Of a stretch of DNA of 64,000 nt, positions 55,770 through 63,118 are shown one piece after another. The stretch spans positions 2,604,001 through 2,668,000 of the forward strand of contig NZ_AP026978.1 in the NCBI RefSeq assembly GCF_027924405.1, in the 5' to 3' direction. The DNA is from Nocardia sputorum (GTDB lineage: Bacteria; Actinomycetota; Actinomycetes; Mycobacteriales; Mycobacteriaceae). Within the stretch, counting starts at the first letter, position 1. Each line of letters starts with the position of its first letter. A model generated the notes under the pieces. That model did no database searches. It saw only the letters and a list, made by a program, of their open reading frames with translations, and was not told the DNA's origin. A program made the translations under genes and the position numbers.

Positions 55770-56735
55770 ATGGTTGCCGATATGCCACTGGTTTCCGATG
55801 TCGCTCGTGACAGTCTCGAGGGCTTGTCCGTCGGTGATGCGCTGGGTGCTCAATTCTTCGTGCCGGGCCGTTCGCTACCTGATCTTCTCGCCGGCCGACC
55901 GCCGGCGGCGCCGTGGGAATGGACCGACGACACGGAGATGGCCTGCTCGGTGTATGTGCAGATCCGCGGCTGCGGCCGGATCGACCGTGACGGGCTGGCG
56001 GCAGCCTTCGCCGACCGTTGCGAGCCCTACCGGGGCTACAGTGGCGGCACAGTCGCTGTGCTGCATGAGATTCGCGACGGACGGCCTTGGGCCGACGCGG
56101 CGGGCGCCCTCTTCGACGGGCGTGGCTCCTGGGGCAACGGTGCTGCGATGAGGGTCGCTCCGCTCGGAGCGTATTTCGCCGGGAATCTGGACCGTGCGGC
56201 GGCCCAAGCCGCATTGTCGGCCGAGGTGACGCATCGGCATCCGGAAGCCATTGTGGGCGCCATGGCGGTTGCCGTCGCGGCCGGGCACGCCGCGGCCACG
56301 CGCGGAAGAGATTGCGCGCCTGAGGAATTACTGGCCGTCGTGGAGCCGTACCTGGTCGAGGGCCGGACCGCCAGTGGCGTCCGCCGGGCACGGCGGTTGT
56401 TGGGGCGCTCGGTGGCCGAAGCGGCATATGAACTCGGTAACGGTGCGCAAGTCAGCGCCCACGACACAGTGCCGTTCACGCTGTGGGTCGCCGCGACCTT
56501 TTTCGACGACTATCCCGCCGCTGTTACCGCATGTGTCGAGGCCGGTGGTGATGCGGACACCACGGCCGCGATCGTCGGCGGGATCGTGGCAGCGCGCACG
56601 GGCATCGGCACGCGAAGCGGCGTACGCGGAATACCCCCGCAGTGGTTATCGGCGCGAGAGCCACTGCCTGCCTGGGCGACGGATGGCGACGCTCGGCAAA
56701 AGGTCGACGACAGGCACGGCTCGAACGTTCGGTGA
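55770..56735 (+). CDS. ADP-ribosylglycohydrolase (DraG family)
   Basis: A ~321-residue protein that removes ADP-ribose from proteins or small molecules. Metal-binding motifs are complete: the early GLSVGDALGAQFF, WEWTDDTEMACSVYV (Thr-Asp-Asp), the middle GSWGNGAAMRVAPLGAY, and the late EAGGDADTTAAIVGGIVAAR. Start ATG 55770 or ATG 55785; both keep the domain. The gene 15 bp downstream, of unknown function, is on the same strand and probably in one operon. A toxin-type ADP-ribosyltransferase partner is not visible, but the neighbour could be a regulator or substrate. Confidence 0.92.
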   Translation: MVADMPLVSDVARDSLEGLSVGDALGAQFFVPGRSLPDLLAGRPPAAPWEWTDDTEMACSVYVQIRGCGRIDRDGLAAAFADRCEPYRGYSGGTVAVLHEIRDGRPWADAAGALFDGRGSWGNGAAMRVAPLGAYFAGNLDRAAAQAALSAEVTHRHPEAIVGAMAVAVAAGHAAATRGRDCAPEELLAVVEPYLVEGRTASGVRRARRLLGRSVAEAAYELGNGAQVSAHDTVPFTLWVAATFFDDYPAAVTACVEAGGDADTTAAIVGGIVAARTGIGTRSGVRGIPPQWLSAREPLPAWATDGDARQKVDDRHGSNVR

Positions 56736-56750
56736 TGCCGCGATCGGGTG

Positions 56751-57500
56751 ATGAATAGCTCGCCGATCGCGGTCATCATATGGCCACCACGGCTACATGT
56801 TCACGGATCAGTTCTCTGGTGGGCCGAGCCGTACGCCGGTGTGACCGGCTTCGATGAGCGGGACTGCTTGGCGATGGTGGCCGATCTTCTCCCCTCCTAC
56901 GAGGAGTTGCCGCCTGTGCGTCGGATCACGGCCGACATCTCACTGGCCCAGGAACTTCCGGTGAACCCGCTGGCGCTCGGAGTTTCGGTGTGGCGAGGCG
57001 TCTGGTACCCGCCGGTGAATCTCGAGATCGGGCCGACGTGGCACCCCAGTGGCGTCGGCCGAGCTATCAACCCTTCCTATGAGCCGACGACGGCCAGTGA
57101 GCTCCTGCACACGAACACTAGGTGGTGGGACGAAATCCCACACATCAATCGCCTGCTGTTTCCGCTCGTGATCATGCACTCCGCGGGCTTGGCCGACCAG
57201 ATGCGGACCCTTGCCCCGACAGAACGCGAACACGTCGCCACGAATTCGGCCTACGGGGACATGGTGCGCGAAGCGCTCGACTACATGATCGCGCGGCACC
57301 CGACGCCGAACGAATGGTTCGACCCGACGCAATCTCGATTTTTCGACCAACAGGAATTGGACGAGTATCTGCGGGCCTTCCGAGACTATCTGTTCGGAAA
57401 TCGGCCGGAGCCCATCTACCCACCCACCCGCAATCGGCCGTTATCGGATGGGGAGCCCGGCGGTGGAGCGAGAGACTCCGGCGGACAGAACGTCCTGTAA
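56751..57500 (+). CDS. Protein of unknown function downstream of the ADP-ribosylglycohydrolase
   Basis: A 249-residue soluble protein with no recognised domain. The N-terminus is beta-rich with many aromatics (IIWPPRLHVHGSVLWWAEPY), followed by helical stretches (DCLAMVADLLPSYEELPPVR, INRLLFPLVIMHSAGLADQM and YGDMVREALDYMIARHPTPN). There is no signal peptide. It starts at ATG 56751, just after GTG 56748, 15 bp behind the hydrolase stop. The arrangement suggests a shared operon and a shared process, but its nature is unknown. Codon use is less GC-extreme than in the core genes. Confidence 0.6.
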   Translation: MNSSPIAVIIWPPRLHVHGSVLWWAEPYAGVTGFDERDCLAMVADLLPSYEELPPVRRITADISLAQELPVNPLALGVSVWRGVWYPPVNLEIGPTWHPSGVGRAINPSYEPTTASELLHTNTRWWDEIPHINRLLFPLVIMHSAGLADQMRTLAPTEREHVATNSAYGDMVREALDYMIARHPTPNEWFDPTQSRFFDQQELDEYLRAFRDYLFGNRPEPIYPPTRNRPLSDGEPGGGARDSGGQNVL

Positions 57501-57522
57501 GCCGTACGGCGCGCGGCATTGC

Positions 57523-57760
57523 CGTATTACCCGTGGGATTCGTTGGATGCGTGGATTCGCAAGAATGGTCCGCTGCCGGTGGGTGGGCGTGTTGGACATC
57601 GGGGTGAAGATCGCGGGTGCCTTGGCCGCCGCGCATCGGCTCGATATCGTGCATCGGGACGTGAAGCCGGGCAATATCCTGCTGACCGAGTACGGTGAGC
57701 CGGCGCTGGCTGAGTTCGGTATCGCTCACATCGGCGGTGGATTCCGGAATTCTCGCGCTC
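57523..57760 (+). pseudogene. Frameshifted fragment of a serine/threonine kinase domain
   Basis: One frame reads PYYPWDSLDAWIRKNGPLPV (kinase hinge and helix D region), then a different frame continues VLDIGVKIAGALAAAHRLDI, VHRDVKPGNILLTEYGEP (catalytic HRD loop) and ALAEFGIAHIGGGF (the DFG position reads EFG). The frames join at about 57580 through a one-base change. The ATP-binding lobe and the C-terminal lobe are missing, so this is a decayed piece of the PknK/MalT-linked kinase type common in nocardiae. Confidence 0.75.
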
Positions 57761-57817
57761 AGATAGCGGCCTGGGTCGTCGGTGAAGCCGAACACCGCAA
57801 TTCTGGATGACCTGGGG

Positions 57818-57841
57818 CTGTGCAGTCACCTGACTGCACAG
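57818..57841. terminator. Short perfect hairpin
   Basis: CTGTGCAGTCA-CC-TGACTGCACAG, a perfect 11-bp inverted repeat, lies 27 bp past the stop of the minus-strand gene at 57869 and may end its transcript. The loop of two bases is tight, so it might rather be a protein-binding site. Confidence 0.5.
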
Positions 57842-57868
57842 TCCGGGCATTGGAGCGCGTCTCCCGGT

Positions 57869-58429
57869 TCAGGAACCCGGCTCATCCTGAGGTTCGAACT
57901 TGGCAACGAGCCAGACACGCTTGATCTCCCCTTCGGGGTTTTCGAAGTACGGCTTCACCTCGTCCTTGTCATCCAGGAAACCGCTGATGGTCACCCGGTA
58001 TTCGGTGCCGTCGACGCGCACGATGTCGTTCTCGTGGACGACCGGCGGTCGCACCACATCGGGGACATCGCCCGGCTGGTTGGGCGTCTCGTCGTGACGG
58101 AAACGCAGGGTGAACGTGTGGTCGAATCCTTCGTCGTGGAAGTCGACCGTCACCTTCAGGAACACCGAGAACTGGTTGTGCGGCAGATGAATTCGACGGT
58201 TGTAGTGCGCGAAGATGCCGAGCCTGAAGTTCTGGCCGTCGAGGCGCGCGTCGACACCGGTGAGGCCGGTGAAGTCGTATCCGCTCTTCTCCTCGTCCTG
58301 GCCGCTGCCCCATCTGATACTCGATTTGACGCCCGTACTCGACCTGACGCCGGGCTGCCGTAAACCCTCGAACTGCGACTCGTCCACGCTGACGCGCGTC
58401 CAAACGCCCCTTGTGTCAATTTTTCCCAT
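57869..58429 (-). CDS. Choice-of-anchor-K-like beta-sandwich protein
   Basis: A 186-residue protein without signal peptide or membrane helix. The segment SSIRWGSGQDEEKSGYDFTG, then NFRLGIFAHYNRRIHLPHNQ and FSVFLKVTVDFHDEGFDHTF fits the choice-of-anchor K pattern (wG, F.G, FxLG.f.HyN, then long beta strands), a domain usually seen in secreted or surface proteins. Here it begins almost at the N-terminus (MGKIDTRGVWTRVSVDESQF). ATG 58429 chosen as the first Met. A calcium- or glycan-binding role is possible but not shown. Confidence 0.65.
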   Translation of the reverse strand: MGKIDTRGVWTRVSVDESQFEGLRQPGVRSSTGVKSSIRWGSGQDEEKSGYDFTGLTGVDARLDGQNFRLGIFAHYNRRIHLPHNQFSVFLKVTVDFHDEGFDHTFTLRFRHDETPNQPGDVPDVVRPPVVHENDIVRVDGTEYRVTISGFLDDKDEVKPYFENPEGEIKRVWLVAKFEPQDEPGS

Positions 58430-59224
58430 GGCGGATGTGCCCCCTTGTTTCCGGATCGACCGACGAACTGCCTATCTACCGCGAGACTCATCATCCCCCA
58501 CAGTGGGGCAACTTGTCCTCGAAATCGATTGTGCAACAACGACGTTCCGCTCAATTCACTGCCCTGCAGCGGAATGTTCACCCGCGCCGCATCGTCGGGT
58601 GTGACCGCAGCGCCCCTCGAAGCTCACCACCAGGCCGGAGGCGCGGTTGACGATTGCCTCGAGCGCGATTCGCATGTCGAGGAGGTGATTTCGATGTCTT
58701 TCGAGGGCGTCGGCGTATTGGCGGGGCAGGGGCGCGGTTTCGAAGGCGCAGGTCCCCGGGCGACTGCCGAAAGCGTTGAGCGACGTGGCAGTAACCCCGG
58801 GCGCTGTGAGGGCGGCTGAGCTAGTTGTACTCGCTCGGTCTCCGCGCTGGACGGTCCGGAGGTCGGGGTCACCAGGATCTGAGCGGTGTGTGCTGCCCGG
58901 CGGCACCCGGGAGGCGATCCGTCGCAAGCACGAGAAGTACGTCCTGAAGTTGGCGGGCCGCAAGGGATTGCGCGGCGCGGAAGACCGGGCTCCCGAACTT
59001 CAGTCCGTTGTCCGTGCCGCATTGGAGAAAGAGTTCGCCGTCCTCTTCGCGGGGCGGGACCGCGACCGCGGGCGAACCTTGTGGGGCGCGCCCGCACGGC
59101 ATTGCGACTGTAGTCTCGCAGCCCGGCCCGATCCTCGTCGGTGCCCGGCGCCGATATCCTCACCGGCAAGACTTCGCGGTCCTGTCGCCGGGGCGGAGCT
59201 GGTTGATCTGACAGGATCTCAATC
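58430..59224 (-). other. 795-bp region with possible small gene
   Basis: No firm gene. On the minus strand, 58556-58906 (GTG start) reads DLRTVQRGDRASTTSSAALT, then GVTATSLNAFGSRPGTCAF and YADALERHRNHLLDMRIALE with AIVNRASGLVVSFEG. The second half looks like a helical protein of the ESX/WXG100 size and periodicity. The support is weak: no ribosome site, an unusual tail and competing frames. Confidence 0.3.
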
Positions 59225-59641
59225 ATGCCGATTTCCACCAGTTCGTTCGACCATGTCCGCTTGACAGTGACCGACATCGCCAGATCCAGGGCCTTCTATG
59301 ACGCCGTCTTCGGATGGCCGATCGCTTGGGAGTGCCCTGCGGACGCGGACGAAGCCACCCGTGCGCGGTTCGGGTTCCTCTTCGGCGGTGTGATCTACCA
59401 GATGGGTGATGCACTGCTCGGACTCCGCCCTGTCGCCGGCGACGAGTTCGACGAAGATCGAGTAGGACTGGACCACCTCGCCTTCGCCCTGGCCACCCGG
59501 TCTGATCTCGATTCGGCGGCTGCCTTGCTCGACGAACTCGGTATCGCGCACGCGGGGGTGAAAGACCTCGGTCCTATGTACATTCTCGAATTCCGCGATC
59601 CGGACAACATCGCGCTGGAATTGGTCGTACGCAAGCAGTAA
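59225..59641 (+). CDS. VOC superfamily (glyoxalase/dioxygenase-like) protein
   Basis: A 138-residue protein with the two beta-alpha-beta-beta-beta repeats of the VOC fold: SSFDHVRLTVTDIARSRAFY with DAVFGWPIAWE first, then VGLDHLAFALATRSDLDSAA and the closing strand ILEFRDPDNIALELVV. Possible metal ligands are His in SFDHVRLTV, His in GLDHLAFAL and Glu in IALELVV, so it is probably metal-dependent. The actual reaction (isomerase, dioxygenase, resistance) is not readable. ATG 59225. Confidence 0.9.
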   Translation: MPISTSSFDHVRLTVTDIARSRAFYDAVFGWPIAWECPADADEATRARFGFLFGGVIYQMGDALLGLRPVAGDEFDEDRVGLDHLAFALATRSDLDSAAALLDELGIAHAGVKDLGPMYILEFRDPDNIALELVVRKQ

Positions 59642-60615
59642 CGGCCCTCGATCTCGCAGTCGGGGTGTGCGGACGGCGCAGGCGTTTATACGGCTCCGGA
59701 TCGGTCACGCTGTCGTAGGAGTGCACCGTGCGTGCATGACCAGGCTGGCGTGGCCACCGCGCAAGCGCGCTGGGGCCGGACGGGTCAAACGTCTTCTTGC
59801 GGCGTCGCCCGGGTGGCGCGGGCTGTTCGGAGGAGGACTCGAATCTGCGCTGCGCGCGCTCGATGAATCATGCCAGGCCGTATTCGAACGTGTGCTCGCC
59901 GTGGGCGCCGTGGATGTGAGAACGCATGGTGACCAGATCGCACAGCGCGGGATTGTCCCGGAACAATCGCCACATCGTGCGGAGCGCTGGCGCAGCGCTT
60001 CGGCCCACCCCGCCTCCGAATGTTGGGGTCTGCCGGGGCGGGTGCGGGCCACGCTGATGCCGTCCAGCGGTGGCAGTATCTGTTGCCCGCAAGGTGCCCG
60101 AAGCGTGCAGGACGCTGGCCGACGGGTAGCGGCGATGCCCGAGATCCGACTGCATCACGGTGATGAGACCAGCCGCCCCGTGGTGTCGCACGGTGGCGGT
60201 GTCGTTCCGGTCGTGCTGCTGTGGTGGTCAGTGCTCTTGGTTCCTCATCGAGGGTGCATCTGGTTATTTGCCGAACTGGACGCTTGGGGAGATTGAAAAG
60301 TGGTCCGACTGTGGATGGGACCGTTGATTCCGCGAGCGATCACCCGTGCGGCGGACTGGCCGGGCGTACCGCTGGGATTCGCACGCCACGCCGAATCCGT
60401 TGACGGTCGTTGAGTTCGTTTGCCGACTGGGCGCGGCATAATCAATCGACACGTTGTGGGAGAAAACCGGCCGACCGACTGTTACCCGGGGCGGCTGACG
60501 CTCCGGTTTGCGACCAGTTGATACACGTTTCGACGACATAGGGGCCGAGCAGTTTGCTGTTATCGGCGGCCTGGCGGGCGGATCCACCGAACGATGACTC
60601 GAACCGCGCCGATCG
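59642..60615 (-). other. 974-bp region without a recognised gene
   Basis: Several open frames, none convincing. On the minus strand a frame near 59868-60191 contains protein-like pieces (MQSDLGHRRYPSASVLHASG, then WRLFRDNPALCDLVTMRSHI and HGAHGEHTFEYGLA) separated by low-complexity residues; it may be a decayed gene. The HRRYP motif recurs from the region at 55640-55700. Confidence 0.35.
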
Positions 60616-60633
60616 ATGATGAGAGGAGTGATT

Positions 60634-61695
60634 TTGGGTTTCACCGGAGTCGACAGTGAGGATGTTGTCGCCGAAGCTGTCGTGAGCGTGCTCGAACGCG
60701 AGAATGCGCGTGATTTCACGCTGTGGCCGCAACTTGCCGAGTCCGGCTTACTCTCGCTCCCATTGCCCAAGCGCTGCGGCGAGGATACGGGCCTGCTCGA
60801 GGTATCGGCTATGCTCACCGAGCTGGCCACCGACGCTGTGGAGGTGCCGGCGTTGGCGACATTCGGCTTCGGAGTACTACCGCTGGCAGAAGCCGCTCCG
60901 AAAAGTGTGACGCAGAGAATTTTCCCTGCTGTAGCGCAGGGCGCGATACTTACCGCCGCGCTCAATGAGCCCGGCGCACCGTTCGTGGCGACTCCGAGGA
61001 CAGTGGCGGTCGTCGAGGGTGGGTCGGTGCGGATCACTGGTCAGAAGGTGTGTGTCCCGTATGCCGGGTCTGCACGCTGGATTCTGGTGCCTACGGATTG
61101 CGGAGTCGCCGTCGTCGATTCCTGCGCTCCTGGCGTCAGGTGTGTTCGAAGCCCCGGTGTGAGTAGTGCACCGGAGTATTCGGTGTACTTCGAGCAGGCT
61201 GAGATCCCGGTGGAACAATTGTTGATCGACGGCGCTGCGCCACTGCAGCGGCTGGCGCTGGCGACAATCGGTTCCGTCGCCAACGGGCTGCTCCAAGGAC
61301 TGCTGAGGTTGCTCACCGAACACATCCGTATCCATCGACGGTTCGGGCTGGCGCCCGCCGAGGTCAATGCGGCGAGACGAGAGTTCGAAGAGGTCCATGA
61401 CGTGTCGCGGCTGTTGCACACAGCATCGCGGTCGGCGAATCAATTGCTGTCGCATCGACGCGACCATCTCGAGTATGACGAACGGGTCCGCGACGAACTC
61501 GGTACGCTCGCTCACTGGATCACTGCGCAGCTGCCCGCGGCTATGCGCAAATGTCACCGGCTGCACGGCGGTCCCATTACCGCGGAGCCGTTCCGCCGCT
61601 ACCACGCACAGGCCGAGGACCTGGTGCGCTGGCTCGGTGATGACTCGTTCCCGATGTTCTCTGCCCTGGAGAAGGCCGAGCCCTCCCGGGCTTGA
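60634..61695 (+). CDS. Acyl-CoA dehydrogenase family protein
   Basis: A ~353-residue flavoprotein of the FadE type, shorter than the usual ~380. The N-terminal helical part (VVAEAVVSVLERENARDF, LAESGLLSLPLPKRCGEDTG) leads to a beta domain (ITGQKVCVPYAGSARWILVP) and C-terminal helices (LLRLLTEHIRIHRRFGLAPA, then KCHRLHGGPITAEPFRRYHA). The catalytic base Glu region is not obvious, as in the small subunits of mycobacterial heteromeric (ChsE) enzymes that depend on a partner. TTG 60634 is chosen for its AGGAG site five bases upstream; ATG 60616 has none. No partner subunit lies nearby. Confidence 0.82.
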   Translation: MGFTGVDSEDVVAEAVVSVLERENARDFTLWPQLAESGLLSLPLPKRCGEDTGLLEVSAMLTELATDAVEVPALATFGFGVLPLAEAAPKSVTQRIFPAVAQGAILTAALNEPGAPFVATPRTVAVVEGGSVRITGQKVCVPYAGSARWILVPTDCGVAVVDSCAPGVRCVRSPGVSSAPEYSVYFEQAEIPVEQLLIDGAAPLQRLALATIGSVANGLLQGLLRLLTEHIRIHRRFGLAPAEVNAARREFEEVHDVSRLLHTASRSANQLLSHRRDHLEYDERVRDELGTLAHWITAQLPAAMRKCHRLHGGPITAEPFRRYHAQAEDLVRWLGDDSFPMFSALEKAEPSRA

Positions 61696-61757
61696 ACCAG
61701 CCGCCAGCGCGGAAACGGGAAATCTCATCCGCGGCATCGACACTCCCGTCGCGGGCC

Positions 61758-61787
61758 GGGCCGCCGGCAACAACGTGCCGGCGGCCC
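61758..61787. terminator. Hairpin after the first TIG-repeat gene
   Basis: A perfect inverted repeat with 12-bp arms (GGGCCGCCGGCA / TGCCGGCGGCCC) and loop ACAACG, 14 bp after the stop of the minus-strand gene at 61802. The same arms, loop and following bases recur after the second TIG gene (63075-63104), showing a shared origin. Confidence 0.75.
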
Positions 61788-61801
61788 AGCCGAATCACCT
61801 G

Positions 61802-62869
61802 TCAGACGTAGGTGTAGCTGACGCCGTTACTGGTTCCGCCCGCGGTGATGACGGTGATATCCACCGTCCCCGTCCCCGTCCCGGGAACGGCGATCGCGGT
61901 GATCTGTGTATCGGAATCCACGGTGAAGTCGGACGCCACGATGCCGAATCTGACCGATGCGCCGGTAGCGAGACCTGTCCCCGTGAGGACGACCGTGTTC
62001 CCGCCTGCTTCCGGCCCCGACGTCGGGTTGGCCGACGTCAGAGAGGGAACCGGAACATAGGTGTAGGGCACACCGTTGCTGGTACCACTCGGGCCGGTGG
62101 CGGTGACCTGCACGGTGCCCGTCCCGGCAGGGGTGAAAACGGCGATCTCCGTGTCGGAGTTGACGGTGAACGACGTCGCCGGCGTACTACCGAACGTGAC
62201 CGCGGTGACTCCGGTCAGGCCGCTCCCGTTGAGGTAGACGAGGTGTCCGCCTGCTTCGGGCCCCTGGAATTGGAAGATCGACGCCAGCGCCGGGACATAG
62301 GCGTAGGAGACGCCGTTGCTGGTACCACCCACAGCGGTGACCGTGACCTGCACGGTGCCCGTTCCCGCGGGGGCAACGGCCGTGATCTGCGTATCGGAAT
62401 CGACGGTGAACGACGTCGCCGCCGTACCTCCGAACGAGACCGCACTGGCAGCGGACAGATTCGTACCGGTGAGAGTGACCGTGGTCCCCCCTGCGGCCGA
62501 TCCCGAACTCGGGGTGACCGCGGTGAGAGTGGGAGCCGCGGCACAGCTGCAAGGAATACAGTTACCCGTCTTCGTGATGGTGAACTGCAGCGTCCCGGTC
62601 ACGGTGATGGTCGTGGTACCGGCGGATGGTGAATACGTATAGGAGACACCATTACTGGTTCCACCAGCGCCGGTGACGGTGACCTGCACGGTGCCCGTCC
62701 CCGCGGGAGCGGTGGCGGTGATCTGGGCGGGGGAATCGATGGTGAAGGCGGCTGAGGTGGTACCGAATTGCACGCTTGTGGTATCGGCGAAGCCGGTACC
62801 GGTGATCGTGACGCCGGTACCCCCCGTCGTGGGGCCGGACGTCGGGACGAGGGAGGTGATGGTAGGCAT
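61802..62869 (-). CDS. IPT/TIG-repeat protein without signal peptide
   Basis: A 355-residue protein made of four IPT/TIG immunoglobulin-like repeats, each about 80 residues with the pattern P.SG...GGT.V.ltGtgf......V.FG......F.......I....P.GTGTV.VTV...GGTSN.VSYTY. Repeats start at about residues 3, 112, 192 and 273. Between repeats 1 and 2 is a linker with the cluster GNCIPCSC. Repeat 3 has the variant start FQFQGPEAGGHLVYLNG. No signal peptide, anchor or enzyme domain is present. ATG 62869 has AAAGGGG upstream. Such repeats usually occur outside the cell, so either another secretion route is used or the protein works inside. It is paralogous to the next gene. Confidence 0.85.
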   Translation of the reverse strand: MPTITSLVPTSGPTTGGTGVTITGTGFADTTSVQFGTTSAAFTIDSPAQITATAPAGTGTVQVTVTGAGGTSNGVSYTYSPSAGTTTITVTGTLQFTITKTGNCIPCSCAAAPTLTAVTPSSGSAAGGTTVTLTGTNLSAASAVSFGGTAATSFTVDSDTQITAVAPAGTGTVQVTVTAVGGTSNGVSYAYVPALASIFQFQGPEAGGHLVYLNGSGLTGVTAVTFGSTPATSFTVNSDTEIAVFTPAGTGTVQVTATGPSGTSNGVPYTYVPVPSLTSANPTSGPEAGGNTVVLTGTGLATGASVRFGIVASDFTVDSDTQITAIAVPGTGTGTVDITVITAGGTSNGVSYTYV

Positions 62870-63074
62870 GGCGCTGCCCCTTTATTGCTGAAGTGGTTCC
62901 TCGGCACCGTGTGGTGCTCGGTTGTATCGGCGGCCCGCCTTGCCATTAACGCCCCTGCACCGGTTGCCGAGCAATGCATCTTCAATCCGGTTTGGTCCGT
63001 TTCCAATTCGCTTTTCGCGCGGCAGCCGCTACCTTGTCGAGCATTGCCCCCCGAAGGGGCGCGGATACGAGACC

Positions 63075-63104
63075 GGGCCGCCGGCAACAACGTGCCGGCG
63101 GCCC
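63075..63104. terminator. Hairpin after the second TIG-repeat gene
   Basis: The same 12-bp arms and ACAACG loop as at 61758-61787, 14 bp after the stop of the minus-strand gene at 63119. Sequence identity extends over the hairpin and the following stop-codon region, so the terminator was duplicated together with its gene. Confidence 0.75.
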
Positions 63105-63118
63105 GGCCGAATCACCTG

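Noticed and set aside
57841..57869. Riboswitch upstream of the small hairpin at 57818-57841
   Set aside because: The hairpin lies downstream of a minus-strand gene and has no aptamer-like context, so a terminator or binding site is more likely.
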